Positions 28,128-40,300 of a stretch of DNA of 64,000 nt are shown in pieces; the stretch's first letter is position 1; the number at the start of each line of letters is the position of its first letter. The notes beneath the pieces are model-generated. The model did no database searches. It had not been told where the DNA came from and saw nothing but the letters and a program-made list of their open reading frames with translations. Where the stretch lies: contig NC_084921.1 in the NCBI RefSeq assembly GCF_958298935.1, forward strand, positions 3,172,001 to 3,236,000. Reading direction: 5' to 3'. The translations under genes and the position numbers were made by a program. Source of the stretch: Phragmites australis. Taxonomy: Eukaryota; Streptophyta; Magnoliopsida; Poales; Poaceae.

Positions 28128-28437
28128 ATTTGTAACCAATATTATCCGCTTTTGACTTATCATCTATTCAACTCGTATTTGTGATCGAGATTATCCACGT
28201 CTATATCTGATATCATCCATATTTAACTTCTGATTTCAATAAAAAATATAAAATATGATATAAGATCACTTAATCAGTAATATTCGTCTATATGTGATGG
28301 ATTACACCCTCTATGTGCCAGTATCGCTGGAAAGAAATCCCACGGAAACATCACTGTCGATGCTCAGCAGGAGGAAAAAAGGGTTCAACGTGCTTCGCAA
28401 CCAAAAGATAACACAGTAGCGGAATGAATCTCGATGT

Positions 28438-28593
28438 ATGATCAACGGCAGGCTCGCCCCAACAGGGAAAGCGGCGCCTGACACGGTGGCGGTCAAACCG
28501 GAGGATCCGGACCTGCCGCTGCCCTCCTCCTCCGACGACGAATCGACGACGATGCCGCCCCCCGACAGCGCGGCCCCACCGCCGTTAGTTTAA
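28438..28593 (+). CDS. Small acidic/proline-rich open frame, unknown
   Basis: A 51-codon ATG-to-TAA frame reads MINGRLAPTGKAAPD, then VKPEDPDLPLPSSSDDESTT and a PPP-rich end. GC-rich codon use contrasts with the AT-rich flanks, as in grass genes. It may be the remains of a longer gene (first exon or truncated coding piece) or chance. No recognised domain. Confidence 0.2.
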   Translation: MINGRLAPTGKAAPDTVAVKPEDPDLPLPSSSDDESTTMPPPDSAAPPPLV

Positions 28594-29329
28594 GCGGCTC
28601 GATCCGATTATTATTATTATTATTTGCGCCTAATTATTGGCCCCGGGCCTCGGATGTCTCGCGAGTCGCGTCACATGCATCCTCGCTGTAGCGCCACCGA
28701 CCGTTGTGAGCAGCAGACTTGTACTCCTCCTCCCTGCTCGCGCAGCTCTGGTCGCCGGCCGGCCGGCCGGCCCTTTCCTCGCTTGCTAATTTTATGCGCG
28801 ACGGGATGGTCCTGCGTCCAGTCCAGCGCAGATCGACGAGGTCGACCAGTGTAGTAAAGAGAACTGGTCCGGATCACGCATTCGCTCGCATGTGCAGTGC
28901 AGATCGAGTCTGTTGCGTTGCTGTTCGTGCCTGCATCTGCATCTCTGGCTACTGCTGCTGTACCTGATCGGGTAGTCGTTTGTGTGTGGTCAAAGCTGAT
29001 GATCGGAGCCTGGATGTGGAGTTCGACGCTGTCTCCGCCGCGCTGGCAGTCAAATCCGCTCTCGACGGCCCAATTATGCAGTCAAAGCTGCTTTCAGAAT
29101 ACTACTTTGCTGTTTTGTCCGGTTGCCACTTGGTTCTCGTTAGGAATGAACATGGATCCAAAAATATAATCAACTAACTAATAATATAAGCTAGAAAATT
29201 ATCTAATTAGTTAATTAAATTAAATATAATTAACAAACTGAAAATATAAATTAGAAAAACTATCTAATTAATTAATTAAGTTGAACTAAGATGAATTAAT
29301 GAATATCCACGGATTGATGCGTATCATTA
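28594..29329. other. Intergenic, no supported gene
   Basis: Contains a short TTATTA microsatellite at about 28608 and a GGCC(GGCC)n block near 28756. No exon is recognised. Confidence 0.35.
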
Positions 29330-29868
29330 GTTCTTGCTCCTTGACTCTATAGGTCTAAGTTCATAGGTCATCAAACTCAGAACCCCTCGAGAGATTCAAG
29401 CTTCGGAGCCATTGCGAAGATCCAAGCCTTCAGGGTCGTGGACCCTCGGAGCCCTAGGGGCGAGCCCCCACCCCAGAAAGATCAGTGGAAAGAGGGCCTA
29501 CCGGCCACGTGGTCTCCGCCACAATGTGACCGAGCATTATGACCACTTGTCGCCATGATTACTGCTACGGTTATATGATATCATCAGAGAGGCTGATATT
29601 TTGGCTTTGGGCCCGAGCAATATTTTACGAAACTGGCCCTATCTCCCCCTTTATAGTTGTAGCTTGTATCTCTATCCCCATAGGGGCTTGTTTATACCCT
29701 TACACTCTGAAAAGCAATATAAACACTGATCATGGGCATACGATGTCGACGACAGCCAATTTTGTGATCACTATAGGCAATCTCTTTCTCTCTAAGCTTA
29801 AGCCATTCAAGTGAGTTAAGTTTTAGCCGCACCTTGTTCATGGAAGATATTTTCTTTTACCAATAACG
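29330..29868 (+). mobile_element. Gypsy LTR (5' copy, truncated)
   Basis: This segment is repeated at 34080-34188 plus 36855-37390. Shared blocks include CAGAACCCCTC, GGCCACGTGGTCT, ATTACTGCTACGGTTATATGAT, TCAGAGAGGCTGATATTTTG and TAGTTGTAGCTTGTATCTCTATCC. Just after it, 'tatcactcagagcggcag' resembles a decayed tRNA-Met primer-binding site (TATCAGAGC), followed by a gag-like start. The 5' end of the LTR is missing, since homology begins abruptly at GTTCTTG. Confidence 0.75.
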
Positions 29869-29887
29869 TATCACTCAGAGCGGCAGA

Positions 29888-30290
29888 ATGCCACCCAAGA
29901 ACAAGACCGACAAAGCGGTTGGCATCGTGGCAACGCCTGTGCGAAAGTCAGCACGACAACCGCGGCCAAACGCATGCCATGTCGACGCCAGCGCCCCAAC
30001 CAGGGGCGACGATGAGTCCACGCTCGGGCAGAATGAGTGCCGCGTGGCCACCATCTACATGGCCATGATCCCGACTACGACTGACGTAGGGGGCCCATCG
30101 GTTTGGAGACCTTTCAGTATCAGTACGGTGAGAACATTGCAGCATCCCAAGGTGTTGTGGTTGAGGCCGCAGCTGTACATACCGCCACGACCAGTCAACA
30201 AGCACATGTGGAAGCCCTTAAGGCCCAACTGGAGGAACTACAGGCGTCCCTTCAGGCCGCTTAGCAAGCTACAGACACAACTGAGGCCGC
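29888..30290 (+). pseudogene. Gypsy gag N-terminus remnant
   Basis: An ATG 20 bases after the putative primer-binding site opens MPPKNKTDKAVGIVATPVRK..., a basic gag-like start. After about 75 codons the frame shifts to HVEALKAQLEELQASLQAA, a coiled-coil-like stretch that meets a stop and is then cut by an insertion at 30291. No protease, reverse transcriptase or integrase follows. Confidence 0.6.
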
Positions 30291-30715
30291 TGGAAGTGCA
30301 TCTAGCCTTTATGTGTAGTTTTGGTAATTAATGACAATACCTATCAACTAATAATGATGTTTAGTTTGTTAGTAGGTTATTCCATAGGTGACGCATGGAG
30401 GAGGCATATGTAAGATAAATAAGCTCTAAGTGTTGATCGGGTAAGTTGATGATAATATCCATGTACTAACAATTATGTTGAGAATTGTTATTAGATTTTT
30501 TTTATAGGAGATGTATAAATGGCGAAGCATGAATTAGTTGAGAAATGTCATGAGTTTAAAGAATTGCATCAAAATCATTGAGATCTCAGTGATGCTCATA
30601 AGAAGAAGAAGAATGAGAGAAACCGTCCAAATAGTATTTTAATTAATCATTAGGACGGTCATTTTTTCATAATCGATCCTATAATGATTAACCGGAATAC
30701 CACCTCGGTAGTTCC
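30291..30715 (+). mobile_element. LTR-like insertion, family with TGAAAGTGCATCTAGG ends, copy 1 (partial)
   Basis: Starts TGGAAGTGCATCTAG inside the gag remnant. For about 400 bases it matches the reverse complement of the far end of 34189-36854 (shared TTTTGGTAATTAATGACAAT-like block, GTTAGTAGGTTATTCC, ACTAACAATTATGTTGA). It ends in a short CCGGAATACCACC...TTCCGGCA piece, where other transposon sequence takes over. Confidence 0.65.
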
Positions 30716-31597
30716 GGCATGTGTTTACTTCCAGGATCAGAAGACACGCCTTTACAACAAGCACCACATCACAAGACATAATATAGAGCGAGTAATTAGA
30801 TTAAGTTACAAGTCTTTAAGTAATTTTAAACTTTACAACAAAATACATAAACCAACATAAATTACATAACGAGAAAAGATAGTTAGCGCCATTTACACTA
30901 AGGCGCCACCCAAAAGACATCTCATAAGTAGATGGCATTACACCTACACATCGCCAACATTAGCGGGCGTAAAATAGCCAAATACTAGTTCTTCCTCACC
31001 TGAAAAGTAAACAAAATATATGAGTACGAAGGTACTCGGAGAGCTTAATCTACAGCGGGTACTTATAATAACCCGACTATAAGGAGAATGCAATTGGATA
31101 AATTAGCAAGGGCTCAGCCATAAGGTTAAGTGATTTCATAAGTAATGCAATTTTGACTCAAGTGTAAGCATCTATATCTACCTAAGACACACTTTTATCT
31201 TAAGATCATCAATATAACATAACTGTAACTTGTACCATATCAACTCTCCATCAACAACACCATCCATTTCTTTACATTGAAACTCTATAATTGATGCACA
31301 TGGACAGAAGCATACTTATAACCGAGAGCGCGAAAATTCGAATAGATCTTACACACTGCAGGGGATACTCCTTTGCCCACATAACACGAGGATCATTGGA
31401 CTTGTGTTACCCGCTAAAGTACATACAAGGGGTACTTGTGACAGCCTTTTTCAATTGAGCCCCGACCGTTTGAACATGCTCCTATAGGTGTGAAGGTTCA
31501 CTAGGGCTACTTGTAGAGCACACTAGTTACGGCTAAAGATACGGAGGTAGCTAGAACTACTTCCTGAACAAACTGGATACTTCTACAAGCCTGTTAT
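30716..31597. mobile_element. Unclassified transposon sequence, left part (host of the solo LTR)
   Basis: No coding motifs. The tract (TTTACAACAAGCACCACATC..., GGTACTCGGAGAGCTTAAT, CCCACATAACACGAGG) looks like an LTR or untranslated part of an old retroelement. It continues at 33299 after the solo LTR, sharing the GTTAT target duplication at the break. Confidence 0.5.
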
Positions 31598-33298
31598 TGA
31601 AAGTGCATCTAGGCCTCCTAAGTGGATTTTGGCTTATTGATGACAAAAATATTAAGAATCTAATATGTTTATCTAAGTCATGAACAGGTCTTAGTCTAAA
31701 TTGAGAAGACTTATGACGGTTGACGCCCATTGAAAAGAAAAGAGAAGCAATGAGGAGTACTCAATAGGATTTAAATTTTTCTATCTTTGAAATTGAGTCT
31801 AGGATAACCGCTCTATTAAGAGGGTTGCATTTGATTGTTTGTTTAGTGTCTCAATGCTCAAGATAACCTTTAGAACCAATAAGTTGAGAGACACTCACCT
31901 ACGGACACCGGGAAGTTAGACAGAAGTTCACTAGGTCCGGAGTCTCCAGTGTTCACCGGATACTCCGGTCCTCAGTATTTAGGCCGGAGTCTCTAAGACA
32001 GACTCCGGCAGAAGGCGCTCGGTTCCGAATTTCTTTTTGCCCGGAGTCTCTGGTGTTCACCGGATATTCCGGTGTTGGTGAGTTTTTAGGCCGGAGTCTC
32101 CGAGGGAGACTCCGCCAGAGGTCACTCGGTTAAGCATTTATTTTTGTTGAAAAAGACCGGATACTCTGGAAGGAGAAAATATTTTTACCGGAGTCTCCGA
32201 GGGAGACTCCGGCAAGGGTGGCTCGGTTAGTATTTATTCTTTTGTTAAAAAGGACTGGAGTCTCCAATGTTCACCGGATACTCCAGTACCTGGAGAAGCC
32301 GAAGGGTCCGGCAAGTCTCCGTACTTTGTCTGAGTAGTAGCCCTGTCAGGACCGGAGACTCCGGTGTTCACCGGAGACTCTGGCAACTCAACAGAACCGT
32401 AACGGCTAGTTCTGATACAGTTATGTGACCGTTCTGACGCCGTTTTGGATTTTAGATTGGATACTCTGGTGTTCACCGGATACTCCGTGTCAGGTGTGTC
32501 AGAACAGTAATAGCTAGTTTTTTAGAGTGAGCTATATATACTTCCACACCCCATAGCATTAATGGCTTGCTGTTGCTGCTGAGCTCTACACTCATAAAGC
32601 CTTCCAAGAGGATTCAAAGTCCATCCAAACATATCTAGTGCTTAGTTTTGCGCAAATTTAGTGAAATTGGGTTTGGAGTGAAGTTAAGACACTTGAGCAT
32701 TGAGTTCTTCATCAAGCATTCGCTGTGATCATTTCTCTTGGAGCCTTGTGCTCCTAGACGGCAAGACGTCGCCCGTGGAGCACCCAATCTTTGTGGAGTG
32801 CCACGGGAAGTTTGTAATCGACATCAAATTGAGTAAGGAAATTCTAGCTTGATCTTTGTGGTCGCTAGAAGAGGATAGGGTTGGAAAAGACCTGGCTCTT
32901 TGTGAGCTTCTCAACGGAGACGTAGGCACTTTTTTGTGAGGTCGTCGAACTCCGGGATAATCCCTTGTGTCCTCATTTGTGCAATTTATTTAATTGTGTA
33001 GCTTTGAGAATTTTCCATATAATTAGTCCTAGTGATCATCTTGCTAGTATTTATTGTTGTTTAAGCTTTTTGCTATCTAGTAGATTTAGTATCTCCTTTA
33101 GAATCTAGCTGTTCTTGTTAATTCTTAGTTATTCTCGAAATCCTGTATAGACCGGAGACTCCGGACTAGATCGGGTACTCCGGACATACCGGAGTAGCCA
33201 ACCTTCACCGGAGTATTCGATATCTGTTTAATCCGCTGCTTACTTTTAATTTTCAGAAAAACCTATTCACCCCCTCTAGGTACTTTTAAGTACATTCA
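31598..33298 (+). mobile_element. 1.7-kb solo LTR with perfect target duplication GTTAT, copy 2
   Basis: The element begins TGAAAGTGCATCTAGGCC and ends CCCCTCTAGGTACTTTTAAGTACATTCA (TG...CA), flanked by GTTAT at 31593-31597 and 33299-33303. There is no internal coding region, so it is a solo LTR or very long LTR relic. It carries many dispersed copies of CCGGAGTCTCCGGTGTTCACCGGATACTCCGG-type motifs (about 31930-32500, again near 33150-33215). Confidence 0.8.
31930..32500. repeat. Dispersed palindromic CCGGAGWCTCCGG / GTGTTCACCGGA motif array
   Basis: Ten or more copies of self-complementary CCGGAGTCTCCGG-like words alternate with GTTCACCGGATACTCC inside the solo LTR, spaced irregularly by about 30-90 bases. 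They may be binding sites for a cognate protein or simply LTR-internal repeats. Confidence 0.8.
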
Positions 33299-33934
33299 GT
33301 TATGCCCACGATAAAATATGCTAAAAAGCCAAAAGGACACATCTACAAAAGGTATTTATCTTATCTTACTATTATATCGATATGTGGTAAGTATACAAAG
33401 TGCCAAGCCAACTATAACAACGGTCAGTCCTTAAACGATTCAATCAGGCCTATAGCATTCAAGACTCCCTTCTGGAACCATCCCTATTGCTCGTTCGGAC
33501 CTCGCATCATCCTTACTAACTTACACATAGCTTCATCATCATTGTTTTTGTGAATAAAAGTAAGCCCTAAGCTCGCGAATGATGATCGAACTATCGCACG
33601 ACTTCTACCAATGATCTAAGTCTAGGATAACAATGCCAAGGAAGGGTAATGCAACAATTAGGATATACTCTAAAAATTTGATCTTGACCAAGAAGGGTAA
33701 TGCGGCAATTAGTCATTGCCTCCTCGGAGGGTGTAAGCACGCCCGTCCCTTCTCCCATGATCATGGGAAAACAGAACTACTCTCCATGACCATCTAATGC
33801 CAAGACACCACGTGTCCCACTACTACCTAGCAAGATATGATTGCACCACTAGCCGAAAGTTGCATTTAATGCTCTCTCTCTCACAAATGATGTCAAGCAT
33901 TTGGCTTGACTATTGGAACGGCACTTAAAACAAC
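33299..33934. mobile_element. Unclassified transposon sequence, right part
   Basis: Continuation of the element broken at 31597. It resumes after the GTTAT duplication with GCCCACGATAAAATATGC. No coding motifs; the boundary with the following gypsy LTR is approximate. Confidence 0.45.
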
Positions 33935-34079
33935 TCAAAAAAATCTGAAAGACCATGGGCCCCCAACAACAGAGCTAAGGATTGCCAGAGGCCATGCTCC
34001 GACAACCGCAGGGCCAGCCGCTCCGTTGGTCACCCTTGCGAGGTGCTACTATTGGGGGTTCGCCAACAAGGACCCCCGA

Positions 34080-34188
34080 CGTTCTTGGCTCCACTAGACT
34101 AAGTCCGAAGGTCATCAGGTTCAGAACCCCTCAGGAGACCCCAAGCTCCAGAGCTACCACAGAGATCCAAGCCTTTGGGGCCGCGAAC
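34080..34188 (+). mobile_element. Gypsy LTR (3' copy), left piece
   Basis: Homologous to 29330-29440: GTTCTTGGCTCCACTAGACTAAGT and CAGAACCCCTCAGGAGA, GATCCAAGCCTTTGGGG. It is interrupted at 34189 by another element and resumes at 36855. The LTR may extend left to about 33935, where no counterpart exists in the truncated 5' copy. Confidence 0.7.
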
Positions 34189-36854
34189 TGAAAGGACACT
34201 GATGTATCCTAGAGGGGATGTGAATAGGTGTTACTACAAAATTAAATCTTCACAGCGTACTATACAGAATCTGGATCTTCTAGGTTTAATATGGAACTTT
34301 TGGGTTCAAAGCTTTGTAGCGGATTAGACATAGTCTGAAACTTTTGGTTTATTCTGGAACTTCCGGGTTCAACTTAGAACTTAAATGCGCTAGGTTCAAC
34401 TAGTGCTCTAACACCCTAAATGAAATGTGATGGATTAAAATCTTATGGTGATAGACACACATAACAATTCTGAGCAAGATATGCAAGAGGGTTCAAGAAT
34501 TAATATGACAAATATAGATATAAGCATGCAATTCAATTTTATACAATATACAAAAGAAGATAGAATGAATTGCAGGCAAGCATATAACAAATAAGCACAA
34601 AAGTAAATGAGGCACGAAGACACTTGATTTGTTACTGAAGTTCAAACACCTTCATTTGAGGCTTTTAACGTCTTCGTTGAGGGGCTCGATCAAACTTGAG
34701 ACGGGTCTCTTTCAATCCTTTTCCTCACCAAGCTCGGTCACACTTGAACTTGGCATTTCACTCTTGATTTCTTCTCTTGTGGAGATAAAATTCAAACCTT
34801 CACAAACTTTTCATGGCATACCATAACCTTGGGTGCTTGCCGGTGATACCTAGCTGCCTAGGAGCTTCTAGCTCCAAGAGTAACAAACTTTTGAACTCGC
34901 GCATGATCAACGCCAAGTGCTTAAACACATGCAACCTATGCGGTAATCCGTGGGCTACCTAAGCATCACACCCTCTCAAACCTCTCTCTCTACTCACTAA
35001 GCCACGAAGGCTTGATTCTCACCAAATCTTGTTAGAGAGGAAGAGTGAGTACTCAAAGGTGGAACACCAAGTTCAAAATACCTCACACCACCAGCACAAA
35101 GCTAGCCAAGTAACCTCCTCCACGCTAGGAGGACAAGGAGTATTTACACCCCACTCTTAAAAACTAATTATTGGGCAGATTCTGCACAACTCGAAAGTTT
35201 CAGATTCGTAATTATATCCAACTCTTAAAAACTAGCCGTTGGACAGATTTTGCACAACCCGAAACTTCCGAGTCCAAGAATCCCAATTGTCAAAAACTAG
35301 CCATTACATAGCTTTCTAGCCTAACCCAAAACTTTCGCATTGACAGGAGACAGGCAACAGAGGACCCTAACCTAGAATTCCATCCGAAGGGTCTAGATAA
35401 AGATTACTTGAATCTAGGAGTTCTGAACCCATCTCGAACTTTTGGGTTAAACTAAAAGTCCCAAACCGAACACCCCTGCCCAGAGCATATCCAGAGGTTC
35501 CGGCTACCTGAAACTTCCGGATCTCACCCAGAACTTCCAAGTACAGCATAACTGACTATTTAAAAATAGTAATAACTTTTGATCCCAAAGTCCAATTTTG
35601 GCAATTTTAGATTCTGCAGAAAGTTTATTAAGAGGGCTACCTGTCCCAAAAAAAATCATGCTCTCAAACATATAGGATCAAACTAGGAACACTCCGAAAA
35701 CTAATTCAAATACTTCCAAACTTTCAGCACTAGACTCCTAAAGCAAACTCTCAACTTAAACTCATCCTGCACTAGAGCATGGTTTGAGCACTCAACACCA
35801 CAATCGAGCAATGCTTTCGGTAGCCCCTCTTAATAGTACGATATACCTATAACTCAGTCTCCCACAAAAACTCCTTAAAATCGGCAAAACTAGAAAACAT
35901 ATTCTAGTTATACCTTTGCCGTAAGCAATTTTATCGGACTTGAAGAACACATCATACAAGTCATGATGCTTCGTATAGCTCTTCAATGCTTGTTATCAAC
36001 TCTTCACTCAAGGATGATGAAGATGCTCATCTTCACTTCCCTTCTTAATCTTTATGTAATTGATGTGAACTACTCATAGTTTCCCATGACATCGCATAGT
36101 TCATTGGCGCAAAGCCTTTACTTACCATTCACCCCCGCATTGGTCCTTCGGCACTAAGCCATTTGCCTATCCTTCACCACCGGATAGTCTATCACACTCG
36201 ATTATTGCTTACCCTCACCGTTATATCATAGAAAACTACTTTGTATCCGATATTTTCAGGCTCTTCACTGTGTTCACCACAGAGACATGAACTGCAAGCA
36301 TTCAGGCATGTAAGTTGTTCACTAAACTTGTCTTACTCTTGCTCTTTCAACTTGACATATTGAATATCTCAATTCAACTCATGTATTCTTATGGAACATA
36401 ACTCCAACTTACTCTCAAGCGCAAAATATATGAGTTAGTACATAAAACGTAATTGACAGTCTCATACTTTTAGTCACTTAATCTTCATAAGTGACTTAGC
36501 CTTTATGTATATCGTCAATCTTCTTGAGCTTCTCCTTCTTCTCAGAGTATTACTAAGAGCTCAATAATAATAATACATTTCTTTTGATCTCATATCATTC
36601 TTTAATGAATTCATACTTTAATTTTTTTATATCTCCTACGGAATAACCTAATAATAATTATCAACATAATTGTTAGTTCATATATATTATCACTACTTAC
36701 CCGAGCATCACCTAGAGCTCATTCATCTTGATACATATTTTTTCTTCATACATTACATATGAAACAACCTACTAACAATTTTTAATAATATTGTTACTAT
36801 ATGAGTATTATCATTAATTATCAAAATCACACTTAAAAATCAGATGCACTTTCA
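34189..36854 (-). mobile_element. LTR-like insertion, TGAAAGTGCATCT family, copy 3, reverse orientation
   Basis: It splits the gypsy LTR. On the minus strand it starts TGAAAGTGCATCTGAT and ends CCTATTCACATCCCCTCTAGG...CCTTTCA, matching the ends of the element at 31598-33298. It is longer (2666 bases) and holds a different internal array of GGAACTTCCGGGTT-like words (plus strand 34260-34400 and 35160-35560). No protein-coding gene and no clean target duplication (CGAAC versus AAGAC). Confidence 0.7.
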
Positions 36855-37390
36855 AAGACCCTCAGAGTATTAGGGGAGCCCCCAAAAAGATCAGCAGCAA
36901 GAGGCCCCACTGGCCACGTGGTCTTTATCACGATGAGATTGGCATTCAATGTCAGTCACATCGAGGACGGCCTAACACACTGGACTAGATCGGCGCCATA
37001 GTCGGTGACCGACCAAACATTGGGACCACTTGGCGACATGATTACTGCTACGGTTATATGATGTTATCAGAGAGGCTGATATTTTGACTTTGTGTCTGGC
37101 TAATATTTTACTAAGTTGACCATATATCCCAGTTGACCATATATCCCAGTTGTATAGTTGTAGCTTGTATCTCTATCCTGTAAATGTTTGCTTGTTTTTT
37201 TATGCTTTGAAAGGTAATATAAATACTAAAATAGGGTATATGGTGTCGGCGGTAGCCAATTTTTATAATCATTATAGATAATTCCTTTCTCTTTACTTAA
37301 GTCTCTAAACTTAAGCCATAAAAATGAGTTAAGTTCTTGTCGCGTCTTATTTATAGAAGATATTTTTATTGCTGGATCTATCATAGATCA
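36855..37390 (+). mobile_element. Gypsy LTR (3' copy), right piece
   Basis: Matches 29435-29868 through GGCCACGTGGTCTTTATC, ATTACTGCTACGGTTATATGAT and AAGTGAGTTAAG-like blocks. It includes a local 19-base duplication (GTTGACCATATATCCCA twice near 37115-37155) and about 70 bases not present in the 5' copy. Confidence 0.75.
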
Positions 37391-40300
37391 CTTTCAAGGT
37401 AGGCTTCAGCTAGTAATCGATCGCTCTTTCACACACGATCTAATCCAAATCCATGTAGCGCTCACTTGCTCATCGGATTTCCCGTTCCCTTTCCCACCTA
37501 GAGCCCAGTTTTGTACCATAAGGCTAGCTAGGGCATTGCACCTTTCGATGAAAAGAGCCGCGGTTGGTGATCACCTCTCTCTTGTGCAGTTGTGCCGATA
37601 ACTTGGACCTTTCGGAAATCCCGGAGCCGCTACCTCCTCCCCTGTCCTGCTCGCAGAGCGCAGGCGGCCGGGTCACCTGTGCAAGCACCGGCCGGCGGCA
37701 GCTCGCAGCTATGGGCTACGCCGTGACCGGGAATCGGGTAGGTTTTGACTGCATTCAATCATACATGGCGTCTCTCTGCTGTGCAGTAGTACTGCGGTGC
37801 GGTGCAGCGCTCCTGTTCTTTTCCTGCCATTCAAAACTGCTGCTGCTGCTGCTGCTGCTGCAAGTCGCAAGCTGCAAGCAAAGCTATTCCCTGATGTGAA
37901 TGCTGTGACAGCGAGTCAGCGACGTTGCTTGTCTCGGAGCAGCTCACTTGCTGACCTTGACTGATCTCGTGTAGCCCTGCTCTCAACTTCTCCGGGAGCT
38001 TCACTGCAGGGAGTAATTTAAACGTAAGATTTATTAAGAACTAATCATATATTAACAGTCACGTTATAATACAGTTACCAAAGATCTTGTTCCTCCAGGA
38101 GCCCCATACAGAAGACCAGAAGTCCATTTCCATTACACTGCGTAGACTAGACCGACTAATAACCATCTTGTGTCACTTCCTGTGTAAGCAGTTAGGAAGA
38201 GATTAAGAATACACACACTTCCAGGATCCGGAATTTTCGCCAGGGTCGAAAACTGCCAAGAATAACTCATTTTCTAGATGCTAATATCAAAATTCCAATA
38301 GCTAGTTGGTTGGGTAATATCATTCTACTCCTGATTGGAGCATCTGCTGCTCTAACTCGAGCAGCAGCCGCAGCAGCAGCAGTTAAAACATTGCCGATCT
38401 GGAACAAATTTCCCCCAATTTAATCTGCCTCGGCTGCGCCTGTTTCAGTTTCAGCGCGCTCAAATGATTGATTGCTCATTCTGGTGCTATTCCTTCTCGA
38501 AATAGAATATGTTCGGCCTTCGCAGAAAAAATGTTCGGGAACAGTAGGAGCAAGATCTAACATGAACAGAAATGCAGGATCATGTGGTGGGCCAGGAGAT
38601 TGCCCTCGAGACGCAAATGCAGGACAGATGCTATCACGTCATGGATTGACCAAAGCAGGAACCTCGGCGTTGATGTGTCGACCGGGCTCAGAACCCAATA
38701 AATCTAAAACCAACTGGCACTCAGCTGGGTAAACCAATAATCTTGTACGGATCGTATACATAAGATGTGATTAAATTTTAGTAGGCAAAAATTTAAAAAG
38801 TAGATTATTAGGATTATATACATATTTTCTGGAATTTATTCAAATAGATAATATATCGTCTTATTTAGGTGTCGAATATGATGAACAGTATCATATTCGG
38901 TACTGAAATGCCAAAAAGAGTGGGGCTGGCGTGTTTTCGGAGTATGGTGTACTGAAAATCCATTTACGGTAAATGAGGTACCAAATATGTATGTTAAATT
39001 TGTAAATACGATGACATATTGTCTATTTCGATAAATATGGTCGAGTATGTTATCTACTTTTGGATTTTTGCTAATTTTAGTGTGGAGTTATATTTATTAA
39101 AAAAATAGTGTTTGATTGATTGTATTTGTCAGAATAGACTGAACTGAATTTTTGTTTGGTTGACCAAATATGAGGCTATATAAGCGGATGCAAGAGTTAA
39201 GACTGTAATTAGTTACTTGTATGAAAATAATTTTGTGACATTGATAAATAGATCTGTCTGTATAAGCAGATGCATAAGTCTTTATAAGTTGATACAGGAG
39301 CTTACATCTACCAGATCAAGCTGCGGAGAAAAACTTATATCGAGCTTTCCTCTCGAGCCAGACTATGAGCATATATTTGTATCCATCAAATCAAACTAAA
39401 ACGGTACAGCCAAACATACGTCTTACTATAATTATACCTATCCATCAAGCCCATATCCATATGTACTGTTTCAGTTCTGCAGAAAGTACTGGCACCATCC
39501 CTGTTCCGAAATAGAGGAAATAATTTGGAAGTAGTATTGCAAACAAAATTTGAATTCCGACCCAAGTCCAGATCGTTTGTGGGCTTAAGATTTAACTGGA
39601 GTTGTCACGCATGGAACACGTTGGGCCAGTGTTTTTTATGGACCATTTTGAGCCGTATCGACTTACTATTGGGCCCAACTTTATTCAACAATCATGTCTT
39701 TATTTTTTGTTACTTTGTTCGTACTTGACCTGAATACTCCGTCGAATATGAATAACTAGTTATTGTTTATGAATATCTCTCAAAACGGTGCTGTTTGTAA
39801 ATAAATTATCAGATTAAAGGAACTATATGACACTTCTTTAAAGTAATTATGTTGAGATTTAAACTTTGAGCTTCAAGTCTATTGGATTGAAATACTCTCT
39901 TTTTTTCTTTTCAACAAATCGGCACGAGATTGTCCCAACTTCAATAAATTAAGAAGAGTTTTACAACTAGTAACCTTGAAACACTAATAGCAATGAAACA
40001 ACCAAAACACCAAAGATGGATTACTCTTTCAAAACTAAACTAGTGACGCAAAACGCCGCGCTTCGTCTAGGAGAAGGCCCGTTGAAAGCTTTCTGCTCTT
40101 TCCATATTTCCCATGCAGCTAGCATGATGAGTGTTGTGATTGCTTTCTTTTGGAACTCCTTCTGACTCACCATTCATGCACCAGGTGCACGGAGTCCAGA
40201 GGCTTGGCTGGATTTGTGGGTGTAAAATCCAGCCGGCAGTAGAATTTCACGCTCGCCAAACAAGAACGTAAATAGAACTCAAATGTGAAATGCAAAAGTG

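Noticed and set aside
30286..34021. GCCGC on both sides as a target duplication for the insertion at 30291
   Set aside because: The second GCCGC at 34017 follows a CA but has no matching family terminus before it; probably chance.
34184..36859. Target-site duplication for the reverse LTR-like insertion
   Set aside because: The flanks CGAAC and AAGAC share only two of five positions, so no duplication can be claimed.
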